Shown here: in pieces, positions 26,267 to 35,360 of the stretch
How positions within the stretch are numbered: the stretch's first letter is position 1
Layout: each line of letters begins with the position of its first letter
NCBI GenBank assembly: GCA_036395835.1
Contig: DASWCW010000054.1
Coordinates: forward strand, 1 to 45,906
DNA length: 45,906 nt
Direction: 5' to 3'
From: AP-16 sp036395835
GTDB taxonomy: Bacteria > Pseudomonadota > Alphaproteobacteria > Rhizobiales > Xanthobacteraceae
Program-made: the position numbers and the translations under genes
The notes under the pieces: generated by a model
What the model was told of the DNA's origin: nothing
The model's database searches: none
What the model saw: the letters and a program-made list of their open reading frames with translations, nothing else

Positions 26267-27031
26267 ATGATCCTGACGGGATATTTTTTTGCCGTACTGC
26301 GGTCTTGCCTGTTCCTGATCTTGAGCTGGGCATTTCCGGTTTTGGCCGGACCTGTGCCCTGTCGATCGGTCACGCACGAGGGCAGCGATTACATCGTATG
26401 CCCGGTGGATCTGCGTCAGCAGGACGTGAGGTTCTTTTGGAAGGGAACGGATGGGCGGCCGTATGGGCACCTGTCCTCGCTACCGCAGTCGCTCGGCGCA
26501 CACTCGGCCCTCCTGTTCGCAACCAACGCCGGGATGTTTGATCCCGATTATAAGCCTGTCGGTCTTTACATCGAAAATGGCCGGGAGCTTGTTCACGCCA
26601 ATACCAAGGCTGGCCTCGGCAATTTTCATTTGAAGCCCAATGGCGTGCTGTACGTTGCCGGAGATACCGCCGGTGTCCTCGAAACCGGCGCCTTTCTCAG
26701 GCAGAAGCCACGGGCCGACTTCGCAACGCAGTCCGGACCGATGCTCGTCATGAACGGGCGCCTCCACCCGCGTTTCGCCCGAAAAGGCGGATCGCGAAAA
26801 TACCGCAGCGGTGTAGGCAGCCGCGATGCCGGCACGTTGCTGTTCGCCGTCTCGGAAAACGAAGTGTCTTTCGGCGAATTCGCCCGGCTTTTCCGGGACG
26901 GACTACGCTGTAACAACGCTTTGTTCCTGGACGGCGGAACTGTGCCGAGTCTCTACTCGCCGGCGCTGGGGGGAAGCAGCAATCTGCTGCCGCTTGGTCC
27001 GATGATCGGAGTTTACGATCGGGTCAAGTAA
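26267..27031 (+). CDS. Phosphodiester glycosidase family protein (NAGPA/DUF2233-like)
   Basis: 254 residues. A signal peptide (hydrophobic 8-26, ending FPVLAG) sends it to the periplasm. The body has the PF09992 signature blocks: NAGMFD, GLYIENGREL, SGPMLVMNGR and FLDGGTVPSLYSP near the end. The family includes the uncovering enzyme that removes GlcNAc from phosphodiesters; bacterial members act on envelope or exopolysaccharide phosphodiesters, mostly uncharacterised. ATG 26267 follows AAAGGG. No polysaccharide genes are adjacent. Confidence 0.85.
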   Translation: MILTGYFFAVLRSCLFLILSWAFPVLAGPVPCRSVTHEGSDYIVCPVDLRQQDVRFFWKGTDGRPYGHLSSLPQSLGAHSALLFATNAGMFDPDYKPVGLYIENGRELVHANTKAGLGNFHLKPNGVLYVAGDTAGVLETGAFLRQKPRADFATQSGPMLVMNGRLHPRFARKGGSRKYRSGVGSRDAGTLLFAVSENEVSFGEFARLFRDGLRCNNALFLDGGTVPSLYSPALGGSSNLLPLGPMIGVYDRVK

Positions 27032-27057
27032 CCTGTTTGACGGCGTCATTCGCTTAG

Positions 27058-27470
27058 GAACCGGGGCACTGGTCCCGCGGCAGCAGGATACTGCAGTCGA
27101 CGCCGCCAGCGAACGCGGTGGTCGACCACCGGTCGGCGGCTTATACCTCTAATGACCCTGAGGCGGTCGTAAAGAACTATTGGCCCGATGCGGTTCTTCT
27201 CGGAACCGTGAGCCCCGTTATGTCTGAAGGGACGGAGGCGATCCAGAAATATTTCTCGCAGCTAAAGGGAAGCGGCAACAAGAATGCGATCCAGGAAAGG
27301 CGCACCATCGCGATCGATGACAATGCTGCGCTGGTCACGGGGTTTTACGAATTTACTCGGATGCAGGAGGGCAAGGCCGTACCAGCGCCATTACGATGCT
27401 GATCACCAAGCGGGGCGGTGAATGGCGGATTGCTCACCACCACTCTTCGCCGCAGTTCAGCCAAACAGTG
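27058..27470 (+). pseudogene. SgcJ/EcaC-like (SnoaL fold) protein, frameshifted, no start
   Basis: The frame after the stop at 27055-27057 encodes ANAVVDHRSAAYTSNDPEAVV and continues as a SnoaL/DUF4440-type domain to EFTRMQEGKAVPAP, then stops at 27402. The expected continuation TMLITKRGGEWRIAHHHSS is in the next frame from 27393. One added T at the CCATTACG near 27393 would join them. No ATG, GTG or ribosome binding site stands before the conserved part except GTG 27118, so the usual signal peptide is missing too. Intact relatives are small secreted proteins of unknown role. Confidence 0.7.
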
Positions 27471-27564
27471 AGATTTCTTCTGCCGCAGCCGCAACAAATA
27501 GCGAAACGCCGGACGACGGGGATTTGCGCGTTCCGATTATCGACTTCTGACGTCCGGTCCCCGG

Positions 27565-28446
27565 TCACTCCGCGGCGTCGGCCGCCGCCGACAGATTGTC
27601 GAGCGAGGAAATGATGTGTCCGGACAGCGCTTCGGCGAGCGCCGATTGCTGGTGCGGATTGCGCAACAATCCGACGCGGCACGAGGGCAGCTCGGGGAAA
27701 CCTTCGGAAGCGCCGAGCACGCGCATGCCCGGCCGCAGGCCCGACTCCGGAAATACCGAGACCGCGAGCCCGGCGAGCACGGCGGCGGCGACCGCGCCGG
27801 CGTTCCCGCTCGAATAGAGCACCCGGTACGGCCGGCCCGTCAGCTCGAGCCCCTCGATCGCGGCCTGCCGCCATTTGCAGGCCGGCCGCCCGAGCGCCAG
27901 TGGCAGCGGTTCCTCGCGATGCGTGGTGTGGCGATTGGAGGTGACCCAGAGCAGGCGCTCGCGACGGAAGCTCTCGACCGGCCGGGTCGATCCGCAGTCG
28001 GTGATGATCGCCAGATCGAGCTCGTTTGCGGCGATGCGCTCGACGAGCTCGAGACTCGGCTCGCAGATCACCGAGAGCTCGACGCCCGGATAGGCGCGCG
28101 AGAACCGCGCCATGATCTCCGGCAGATAACGGTCGGCGTAGTCGTCGGGTACGCCCAGCCGCACCCGCCCGGTGAGCGCGAAATCCGAGAATGCGGAGAG
28201 CGCTTCGACGTTGAGCTTCACGATCCGCCGCGCGTAATCGAGCAGCCGCTCGCCGTCCTCGGTCAGCTTCGAGGCGCGCCCGTCCCGGGCGAAAATCGGC
28301 CGCTCCAGCCGTTCCTCGAGCCGCTTCATCTGCATCGATACGGCCGATTGGGTCTTGTGCACGATCTCGGCGGCCCGGGTGAAACTGCCGGTTTCCACGA
28401 TGGCGAGGAACGTGCGCAGTTGATCGATGTCGAGCAGGGAATTCAT
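27565..28446 (-). CDS. LysR family transcriptional regulator
   Basis: 293 residues. The N-terminal winged helix (about 7-66) reads LRTFLAIVETGSFTRAAEIV then KTQSAVSMQMKRLEE, the LysR recognition helix; the rest is the periplasmic-binding-like effector domain. It is divergent from the DUF1127 gene with a dyad of T-N11-A form between them, so it probably controls that gene and itself. ATG 28446 has GAGG eight bases upstream. Effector unknown. Confidence 0.9.
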   Translation of the reverse strand: MNSLLDIDQLRTFLAIVETGSFTRAAEIVHKTQSAVSMQMKRLEERLERPIFARDGRASKLTEDGERLLDYARRIVKLNVEALSAFSDFALTGRVRLGVPDDYADRYLPEIMARFSRAYPGVELSVICEPSLELVERIAANELDLAIITDCGSTRPVESFRRERLLWVTSNRHTTHREEPLPLALGRPACKWRQAAIEGLELTGRPYRVLYSSGNAGAVAAAVLAGLAVSVFPESGLRPGMRVLGASEGFPELPSCRVGLLRNPHQQSALAEALSGHIISSLDNLSAAADAAE

Positions 28447-28470
28447 GGGATAGCCTCGCAGGGACGATCT

Positions 28471-28485
28471 ATCACTCCAAGTGAT
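28471..28485. promoter_or_regulatory. Candidate LysR operator ATCAC-N5-GTGAT
   Basis: A dyad ATCACTCCAAGTGAT containing the T-N11-A core of LysR-type binding sites. It is 25 bases upstream of the LysR ATG and in the shared intergenic region with the DUF1127 gene. Confidence 0.5.
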
Positions 28486-28625
28486 GTGTTAGATTAAGAA
28501 CATTCGTTTTACTTATCAATACCGATTGCGCATGGTGCCCTCGTTCCGAAATCGGTTGGCATTTCGGGTGGCTCGTCGGGAGGCCGAGGGACCACCCTTG
28601 CGCCCGCTTCGCGACGGAGGTTGCC

Positions 28626-28997
28626 ATGACGCTGCGTCAAGAGATCGTTGCGCAATTCGCCGTGCCGCTCCTGCGGGCGTTCCGCGCCGTGGGCGCGATG
28701 TCGGCGGAGCGCATCGCGCGCGTGGCGAAAATCCTCCGGCATCGCCGCGACCTCGAGTTTCTCGCTGGCCTCGACGATCGCATGCTCAAGGATATCGGGC
28801 TGACTCGGAGCGATCTTCGCTTCGCGCTCTCCGAGCCGTTCTGGCGCGATCCGGGCGCGGTTCTGATCGACACGGTCGGCCAGCGTGGACGAGCCAAGAG
28901 CCGCGCGGCTTCCGTGCCCTCGGTCGTGCCGGCGCGCGGCGAGTCGGGCGCGCGGGCAATCGGTGCGCCGCCGCGCGCACCGCGCCGGGCGGCGTGA
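28626..28997 (+). CDS. DUF1127 (YjiS-like) protein
   Basis: 123 residues. The DUF1127 core lies at about 38-68 (RRDLEFLAGLDDRMLKDIGL then TRSDLRFALSEPFW); the C-terminal 50 residues are a low-complexity Arg/Ala/Pro tail. Small DUF1127 proteins in this group act in RNA turnover and phosphate or carbon metabolism in the few cases studied; the role here is unknown. ATG 28626 follows GGAGG. It is divergent from a LysR gene and followed by a strong terminator. Confidence 0.85.
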   Translation: MTLRQEIVAQFAVPLLRAFRAVGAMSAERIARVAKILRHRRDLEFLAGLDDRMLKDIGLTRSDLRFALSEPFWRDPGAVLIDTVGQRGRAKSRAASVPSVVPARGESGARAIGAPPRAPRRAA

Positions 28998-29064
28998 GTT
29001 TCCCCGGCCGATCCTCCCGTCGGCCCCTCCGGACTTTCGCGTCCCCCTCCGAAGTCCGGATGCT

Positions 29065-29099
29065 GCGCCCGCCGGCGCGCCGGCGGGCGCTTTTTTATT
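29065..29099 (+). terminator. Strong rho-independent terminator after DUF1127 gene
   Basis: GCGCCCGCCGGC at 29065-29076 is perfectly complementary to GCCGGCGGGCGC at 29079-29090, followed by TTTTTTATTT. It is 68 bases after the DUF1127 stop. The T-tract orientation fits the plus strand. Confidence 0.88.
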
Positions 29100-29257
29100 T
29101 TCGGACGACATAGGGCGGAGCAGGACCGAACGAAAAATTGAATTACAGAATTATATCATCTAAAACGAAGTATTCTTGAATGATCACGCCCAAGGCCTTG
29201 ATCTGACTTTCATTTTTTCGCAACGCGATCCGGTATCGATCCACCGACCTCGGTCCG

Positions 29258-31099
29258 CTATCCGGAGAATTCGGTCTCGTGGTGGATGATGTCGTCCGCC
29301 TCGGCATTGAGCGCGGTCGCTCTACGGCCCGGCTCGCTCAGCGGCTCGGGCCGCGGTGCGGGCAGGGCGAGCATTTCGGCTCCCGCCAACAGCCCGCCGG
29401 CTTCCTGCAGAGCCAGCCGCGCCAGATCGCGTTCGCGCACATGTGCCTCCACCGACCGGGCACGCTCGGGATCGAGCCCGAGCGCGGTGAGCGCCTCGCG
29501 CCCGAACACCAGCGCCGACTCGTAGGTCTCGCGCAGCTCGAAATCGACGCCCTTGGCGATCAGCTCGAGCGTGTGGCCGCGATCGTAGGAGCGCACGTAG
29601 AGCCTGGTGCCGGGAAACTCCGCGCGCACGAGCTCGACGATGCGGGTCGCCGCTTTCGGATCGTCGACGCAGACCGCGATCAGCCGCACATTTCCGGCGC
29701 CCGCGGCGCGCAGCACGTCGAGCCGGGTGCCGTCGCCATAATAGACCTTGAATCCGAAGCGGCCGGCGTTCTGGATCATCTGCGCGTCGTTGTCGATCGT
29801 GGTGACGTCGATGCCCTCGGCGAGCAGGCATTGCGCCGCGATCTGCCCGAAGCGCCCGAAGCCGATCACCAGGACAGAGCCCGTGACCCCGTCGAAATTG
29901 TCGGGCTCGCGCTCGATCGGCTGCTTGAAACGCCGCAGCGTTGCCTCGGTCAGCTCGGCGAAGGGCGGGCCGAACAGCATGGTCATGGCGGCGATCGCCG
30001 TGACCAGGCTGCCGTCCGCGCCGTTCAGCGCGCCGAGCGAGACCCCGAGCGGCAGCAGCACGAAGGCGAATTCGCCGGCGCCGGTGAGCACCGAGCCGGC
30101 ACGCAGCGCGTCGCAGCGCGAGCAGGTCGCGCGGAACAGCAGCCAGACGATCGCGGTCTTGACCGCGGTCAGCACGATCGCGGCGGCAAGGATCAGCCAG
30201 AGCTTCTCGCGCACCAGCGCGAGATCGATCGTCATGCCGATGCCCATGAAGAACAGCGCGAGCAACAGCCCGCGGAACGGTTCGACGTCGGCCTCGAGCT
30301 CATGGCGATAGTTGGAGCCGGCGAGCAGCACGCCGGCCAAGAACGCGCCGAGCGCCATCGACATGCCGACGGCCTGCATCAGCAGCGCGGCGCCGAGCAC
30401 GATCAAGAGCGCCGCCGCGGTCATCACCTCGCGCGCGCCGGTCTCTGCCAAGAGCCGGAACGCCGGATTGAGCAGATAGCGCCCGGCCAGCACGAGCGCC
30501 GCGATCGCCGCCCCGGCGCGGCCGATGGAAAGCAGATCGCCACCCCAATCGCCGCCGCGGCTGTCTCCTCCCGGCGCAAGCAGCGGCAGCAGCGCGAGCA
30601 GCGGCACCACCGACATGTCCTGGAACAACAGAATCGCGAACGCGCGCTGGCCGTAGGTGCGCTGGAGATGCCCGCGGTCCTCGAGGATCCGCAGCGCGAT
30701 CGCGGTTGCCGAGAGCGCGAGCGAGATTCCGGCGATGAGGGCGCCGCGCCAGGGAAGGCCCGCCGCAAGCGCCAGCGCCGCGATCGCCGCGGAAGTGAGG
30801 GCAAGCTGCGCCGCGCCGAGACCGAAAATATCGCGCCGCATGGCGAACAGGCGGGAAAAATCGAGCTCCAGCCCGACCAGGAACAACAGCAGCACGACGC
30901 CGAGCTCCGCGACCGCCAGGATGGTTTCGGGCGCACGGAAGATGCCGATGCCCCACGGACCGATCAGCACGCCGGCCGCCAGATACGCCACGATGGCGGA
31001 GAGACGGATGCGGCGCGCGATCGGCACGCTGATGACCGCGGTGGCGAGCAGCACGACCGCGAGCGACAGAAAGCCGAATTCGGCGGGCTGGGGATTCAT
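29258..31099 (-). CDS. CPA2 family cation:proton antiporter with TrkA-N domain (KefB-like)
   Basis: 613 residues. About twelve transmembrane helices in the first 390 residues form the Na+/H+-exchanger fold (FLVGLELDFSRLF near 95, LALSATAIALRILEDRG near 160, FQDMSVVPLLALLPLL near 190). A cytoplasmic Rossmann TrkA-N domain starts at about 410 (VLVIGFGRFGQIAAQCLL) with the ligand Asp in TTIDND. It is of the Kef type, exporting K+ in exchange for H+ during electrophile or acid stress; gshA is 8 kb away and not linked. MMDAP starts at 31114 and 31111 are alternatives to ATG 31099. It is divergent from the PAN gene. Confidence 0.9.
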   Translation of the reverse strand: MNPQPAEFGFLSLAVVLLATAVISVPIARRIRLSAIVAYLAAGVLIGPWGIGIFRAPETILAVAELGVVLLLFLVGLELDFSRLFAMRRDIFGLGAAQLALTSAAIAALALAAGLPWRGALIAGISLALSATAIALRILEDRGHLQRTYGQRAFAILLFQDMSVVPLLALLPLLAPGGDSRGGDWGGDLLSIGRAGAAIAALVLAGRYLLNPAFRLLAETGAREVMTAAALLIVLGAALLMQAVGMSMALGAFLAGVLLAGSNYRHELEADVEPFRGLLLALFFMGIGMTIDLALVREKLWLILAAAIVLTAVKTAIVWLLFRATCSRCDALRAGSVLTGAGEFAFVLLPLGVSLGALNGADGSLVTAIAAMTMLFGPPFAELTEATLRRFKQPIEREPDNFDGVTGSVLVIGFGRFGQIAAQCLLAEGIDVTTIDNDAQMIQNAGRFGFKVYYGDGTRLDVLRAAGAGNVRLIAVCVDDPKAATRIVELVRAEFPGTRLYVRSYDRGHTLELIAKGVDFELRETYESALVFGREALTALGLDPERARSVEAHVRERDLARLALQEAGGLLAGAEMLALPAPRPEPLSEPGRRATALNAEADDIIHHETEFSG

Positions 31100-31248
31100 G
31101 GGCGCATCCATCATGCGTGGGGGGCAACAGACCGTTGCGACCTGCTCGCATCTCGGTCGGGGCCCGGTATCGCCTTGACTGACCGCGTCCTTTAGCATGA
31201 TAGCGGCGCGGCACGAGCCGCATCCAACCGAAGGCAAGCGGGTCACCC

Positions 31249-31851
31249 ATGGCGTTCTCGATCGCGCTTGCATTCCGCAATCGAAGCTGGCGCGACCGGT
31301 CCCGGCGGCGTCCCGATCCGCGGCGGCTTGGCGGCGCTCTTCTATTGCTGCTCGCCCTCGCCGCTCCGGCGGGCGCCCAGGTCGGCTTCGATCGTCCCGG
31401 CGGCGATTATGCGAATTTCGTGGTGGGATTCGGCGATCCGGCCGTTTGCGCGTCGCGCTGCGATCGCGACTCCCATTGCCGGGCCTGGAGCTTCTCCTAC
31501 CCGACCGGCCCTTTTCCCAACGCGATCTGCTGGCTGAAAAGCCAGGTGACGCCGTGGCGGCCCAATCCGTGCTGTGTGTCGGGGGTCAAAGGTGCCGGCG
31601 TCATCGGACCGCGCAATCCCGCGATCGAATTCTCGATCGACCGCGTCGGCGGCGACTACCGCAATTTCGAGATCCCGACCGATCCGGTCGGAAGGGCCTG
31701 CGGCGCTGCCTGCCAGGCCGATGCGCGCTGCCGCGCCTGGACCTATTCGCGTCCGGGATATTACGGCGGGCACGCCGCGCGCTGCTTTCTCAAGGATCGC
31801 GTGACGTTGCCGCGACACGAGCCTTGCTGCATCTCCGGCGTGGTGCGGTAG
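31249..31851 (+). CDS. Secreted protein with two PAN/apple-like repeats
   Basis: 200 residues. A basic N-terminus and a hydrophobic stretch (about 27-44, ending AGAQ) form a signal peptide. Two halves of about 75 residues are clear repeats: each begins FDRPGGDYANF or IDRVGGDYRNF, has paired cysteines with CRAW, then CWLK or CFLK, and ends NPCCVSGV or EPCCISGV. This is the PAN/apple disulfide pattern, used in protein or carbohydrate binding. It is probably periplasmic or surface-exposed. The ligand is unknown and no partner gene is adjacent. Confidence 0.82.
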   Translation: MAFSIALAFRNRSWRDRSRRRPDPRRLGGALLLLLALAAPAGAQVGFDRPGGDYANFVVGFGDPAVCASRCDRDSHCRAWSFSYPTGPFPNAICWLKSQVTPWRPNPCCVSGVKGAGVIGPRNPAIEFSIDRVGGDYRNFEIPTDPVGRACGAACQADARCRAWTYSRPGYYGGHAARCFLKDRVTLPRHEPCCISGVVR

Positions 31852-31866
31852 CGCGTTATCAGCACG

Positions 31867-31975
31867 CGTCGTCCCCGCGAAAAGCGGGGACCCATGACCA
31901 CGGTCGTGCGAGTTTGGAAGGTCCGTGGCCATGGGTCACGGCTCGCGGCCACTGCGTGGCCTTGGCCGCGACGAC
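31867..31975. repeat. GC-rich palindromic intergenic repeat
   Basis: The stretch begins CGTCGTCCCCGCGAAAAGCG and ends CGCGACGAC, so its ends are inverted (CGTCGTC/GACGACG-like). It contains a TCCCCGC-GCGGGGA hairpin, CCATGACCACGG, and CCGTGGCCATGG in inverted relation. This fits the dispersed palindromic elements typical of intergenic DNA in Bradyrhizobium relatives. It lies between the PAN gene and the end of tldD. Confidence 0.6.
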
Positions 31976-31986
31976 AAGGTTGTCCG

Positions 31987-33411
31987 CTACCCGGTGCCGC
32001 CGACGGTGATGCGGTCGATGCGCAGCGTCGGCTGACCGACGCCGACCGGCACGCCCTGGCCGTTCTTGCCGCAAGTGCCGATGCCGGTATCGAGCGCGAG
32101 GTCGTTGCCGACCATGCTCACGCGCGTGAGCGCATCGGGACCGTTGCCGATCAGCATCGCGCCTTTGAGCGGCGCGCCGACTTTTCCGTTCTCGACCCGA
32201 TAGGCTTCGGTGCACTGGAACACGAACTTGCCGGACGTGATGTCGACCTGGCCGCCGCCGAAGCTCACGGCATAGATGCCGTTCTTGACCGAGGCGAGGA
32301 TTTCCGCCGGATCGCGGTCGCCCGCGAGCATATAGGTGTTGGTCATGCGCGGCATCGGCACGTGGGCGTAGCTCTGGCGCCGGCCGTTGCCGGTGGGCCG
32401 CATGTTCATCAGCCGCGCGTTCTGCCGGTCCTGCATGTAGCCGACGAGGATTCCGTCCTCGATCAGCACGGTGCGGTTGGTCGCCGTGCCCTCGTCGTCG
32501 ATGGAAAGCGAACCCCGCCGTCCCGCCATGGTCCCGTCGTCGACGACGGTGACGCCCTTGGCGGCGACGCGCCGGCCCATCAGCCCGGCGAACGCCGAAG
32601 TGCCGCGGCGGTTGAAGTCGCCCTCGAGGCCATGACCGACCGCTTCGTGCAGCATGACGCCCGGCCAGCCCGACCCGAGCACCACGTCCATCTCGCCGGC
32701 GGGCGCCGGCACGGATTCGAGATTGGTGAGCGCCTGCCGGACCGCCTCGTCGGCCGCCCATTGCCAGGCATCCCTCTCCAGGAACCCCTCGTAACCCTCG
32801 CGTCCGCCGTAGCCGTGGCTGCCGGTTTCCTGGCGATTGCCCGAGCCGGCGACCACCGAGACATTGATCCGCACGAGCGGCCTTATGTCGCGATAGGTGC
32901 CGCCGTCCGCGCGCACGATCTCGACCACTTGCCAGGTCGCGCCGAAGCTGACCGATACCTGCTTGACCCGCGGGTCTTTCTTGCGCGCGTACGCGTCGAT
33001 CGTCTCGAGCAGCTTGACCTTGGCCTCGAAGCTCGGCGCACCGAGCGGATTGTCCTCGCCGTAGAGCCGGACGTTGCTGCGCGCCGGTGGCGCGGCATAG
33101 GTCCCGGAATAGCCGCCGCGAACCGCGCGGACCGCCTCGGCGGCGCGTGCGAGCGCCGCCTCCGAGAGATCCGAGGCATGGGCATAGCCGACCGCATCGG
33201 CCTTTACGGCGCGAAGCCCGAAGCCCTGGGCAGTGTCGTAGGTTCCTTGCTTCAGGCGCCCGTTATCGAAGACGAGGGCCTCGGATTGGCGGTATTCGAG
33301 GAAAAGCTCGCCGTCGTCGGCGCCTTCGAAGCCGCGGGCGACATGGCGCTTGAGTCGGTCTCGGTCGAGCCCGGCGCGGTCGATGAGTGAGCCGGTGGGA
33401 ACCTGGGTCAT
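31987..33411 (-). CDS. tldD: Metalloprotease TldD
   Basis: 474 residues. TldD with TldE forms a heterodimeric protease that degrades unfolded peptides (microcin maturation in E. coli). The zinc-binding site is HEAVGH (His255-His260) with the downstream Cys (TGIGTCGKNGQ) conserved near the C-terminus. tldE is not in this window. The open frame reaches 33441, but ATG 33411 (MTQVPTGSL) is the usual start. It stands directly before the IalB-like and oxidase genes, an arrangement common in this group. Confidence 0.93.
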   Translation of the reverse strand: MTQVPTGSLIDRAGLDRDRLKRHVARGFEGADDGELFLEYRQSEALVFDNGRLKQGTYDTAQGFGLRAVKADAVGYAHASDLSEAALARAAEAVRAVRGGYSGTYAAPPARSNVRLYGEDNPLGAPSFEAKVKLLETIDAYARKKDPRVKQVSVSFGATWQVVEIVRADGGTYRDIRPLVRINVSVVAGSGNRQETGSHGYGGREGYEGFLERDAWQWAADEAVRQALTNLESVPAPAGEMDVVLGSGWPGVMLHEAVGHGLEGDFNRRGTSAFAGLMGRRVAAKGVTVVDDGTMAGRRGSLSIDDEGTATNRTVLIEDGILVGYMQDRQNARLMNMRPTGNGRRQSYAHVPMPRMTNTYMLAGDRDPAEILASVKNGIYAVSFGGGQVDITSGKFVFQCTEAYRVENGKVGAPLKGAMLIGNGPDALTRVSMVGNDLALDTGIGTCGKNGQGVPVGVGQPTLRIDRITVGGTG

Positions 33412-33561
33412 GGGCGTTCCGATGGATGGTGTCCGGAACATAAGGCCGGCGAGGCGCGGCGGGGAGGGGGCCGGGCTTGAGAAATCAGAAGTCCGGGATC
33501 GAGGAGCAAAATCGTCGGCTTAGGCCGACTCCGACCGCTGAGTTCGGATGTCCGCCCCTGT

Positions 33562-34092
33562 CTACGGCAGCTTGTCGAACCCGTCGCCGAAGCCTTTTAG
33601 GCTCATCGGAATGCCGATGCCCTCTTCCGGGGTCTGGAAAATGATGAAGGTCGCGGTCTGGCCGGTGCGCAATTGCTTGATCAGATTATCGTCCATGATC
33701 ACTTCGGCGACGCAGCCGTTGGGCAGGCAGCGCACGAACCCGGCTCGGCCGATATCGGCCTGGTTGATCTTCAGCCCGAGCCCGGAGGGCAGCAGCACGC
33801 CGAGCGGCGCCAGCACGCGCATCAGCTTGCTCTTCTGATCGGCGGTCTTGAGTACGATGACGGTCAATCCGACGTTGGGACGATCCTCGGCGGTGACGCT
33901 CTGGATCAGCGCGCATTGCTCGCTTTGCGCTCCGGGCGGCGTGTCGCAGCGGATCTGCCAGTCGCCATAGATGGATTTCACGACGCCCTGCGCTGTGGCG
34001 GTCTCCGGCAACCCGGCGGCCGATAGCGCGGCGGCGAGCGCGAAAGCCCAACTCGCGGCGCGCCGCGGCTTTGCCTGGCGGAGCATGCCCAT
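33562..34092 (-). CDS. Invasion-associated locus B (IalB) family protein
   Basis: 176 residues. A signal peptide (about 12-35, ending ATAQG) is followed by the IalB domain: YGDWQIRCDTPPGA, CALIQSVTAED, and a Cys pair in RCLPNGCVAEV. It is secreted to the periplasm. The Bartonella namesake aids entry into erythrocytes, but free-living relatives carry it too and its role there is not known. The start is ATG 34092 or 34086. It is divergent from ctaC. Confidence 0.88.
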   Translation of the reverse strand: MGMLRQAKPRRAASWAFALAAALSAAGLPETATAQGVVKSIYGDWQIRCDTPPGAQSEQCALIQSVTAEDRPNVGLTVIVLKTADQKSKLMRVLAPLGVLLPSGLGLKINQADIGRAGFVRCLPNGCVAEVIMDDNLIKQLRTGQTATFIIFQTPEEGIGIPMSLKGFGDGFDKLP

Positions 34093-34460
34093 CAGCTTAA
34101 ACCTCAGACCGGCCTCGCCCGCGAACGATGTCGCAGCTGGATCGATTCGCGGCTCGTGCCGCCCTCTTGGGCCGCCCTCGGACCATGGCGCCTTGCTTCT
34201 GTCAAGAAACATCCGCAGCGTGCCGCGAGGCCGGTTCGAGCCGTGCCGGCGCACTGCGAGCCGCGCTTCGGCGGCGCGAGAAGCCACATTGCGAGTGGGG
34301 CGGAATTGTGGTTTGAGAGGCTTGGCCTCCGCCCGGACAGCTTCACCCTCGCGCCAACATCCCGCGGCACCGAGAGCCCGAGCGGGCAAGCCTGAGCGCT
34401 CGTAGCCGAGCGAGCGCGACCGGCCCCGCCGGTAATCCGTCGTAAGGAGCTAGTCGAACG
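34093..34460. other. Divergent intergenic region before ctaC
   Basis: About 370 bases between the IalB-like gene and ctaC, so both promoters should be here. Short frames in it are not gene-like. No TTGA-N6-TCAA box was seen. AAGGAG at about 34444-34449 is the ctaC ribosome binding site. Confidence 0.4.
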
Positions 34461-35312
34461 ATGCTGGTGTTGTCGCGGTTGATTGCCTGCGTGTCGGCTC
34501 TGGTCGTGCTCATGGGCGCAAGCGTTGCTCTTGCCGCGATGGGTTATCCCACGCCGTGGCAGACCGGGTTCCAGGACGCCGGCTCGCCGGTGATGGAAAA
34601 CATCATCTGGTTCCACCGCCTGCTGCTGATCGTAATCACCCTGATCGCCGCGTTCGTGCTCGCGCTGCTGGTTTGGGTGATGGTACGGTTCAACCAGCGC
34701 ACCCATCCCACGCCGTCCCGCACGACGCACCGGACCTCGCTCGAAGTGGCCTGGACCGTGATCCCGATCGCCATTCTGGTGTTCATCGCCGTGCCGTCGT
34801 TCCGCCTGTTGTTCCTCGAGCAGAACATCCCCGCGGCGGACATCACCGTGAAGGCGACCGGCAAGCAATGGTACTGGAGCTACGGCTATCCCGATCAGGG
34901 CAAAATCGAGTTCGACTCGCTGATGATCCAGGACAAGGATCTCAAGGCGGACCAGCCGCGGCTGCTTTCGGTCGACAACGATTTGGTCGTGCCGGTGAAC
35001 AAGGTCGTCCGGGTCCAGGTCACCGGGTCCGACGTGATCCATTCCTTTGCGGTGCCTTCATTCGGCATCAAGATCGACGCGATCCCGGGGCGGCTCAACG
35101 AGACCTGGTTCAAGGCCACGAAAGAAGGAATCTATTACGGGCAATGTTCCGAGCTTTGCGGCAAGAACCACGCCTACATGCCGATCGCCCTCCGCGTAGT
35201 GAGCGACAGCGAGTTCAACGGCTGGCTCGAAGAGGCCAAGAAGAAATACGCGCGCGGCGATGATGCTGCGCCGGCGGCATTCGCCGCGAGAGGATCCGCG
35301 AAAATCGAGTAG
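34461..35312 (+). CDS. ctaC: Cytochrome c oxidase subunit II
   Basis: 283 residues. A signal peptide, two transmembrane helices (about 45-65 and 88-108) and the periplasmic cupredoxin domain. The CuA ligands are all present: His194 in VIHSFAVPS, Cys229, Glu231, Cys233, His237 and Met240 in CSELCGKNHAYM. The aromatic electron-entry patch KQWYWSY is intact. There is no fused cytochrome c domain, so it is the aa3 type that takes electrons from a separate cytochrome c. It starts the oxidase cluster. Confidence 0.95.
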   Translation: MLVLSRLIACVSALVVLMGASVALAAMGYPTPWQTGFQDAGSPVMENIIWFHRLLLIVITLIAAFVLALLVWVMVRFNQRTHPTPSRTTHRTSLEVAWTVIPIAILVFIAVPSFRLLFLEQNIPAADITVKATGKQWYWSYGYPDQGKIEFDSLMIQDKDLKADQPRLLSVDNDLVVPVNKVVRVQVTGSDVIHSFAVPSFGIKIDAIPGRLNETWFKATKEGIYYGQCSELCGKNHAYMPIALRVVSDSEFNGWLEEAKKKYARGDDAAPAAFAARGSAKIE

Positions 35313-35360
35313 CAGACCGGACGCGCTGCGGTCCGGCAAACGAGATCGAGGGAATACGAC

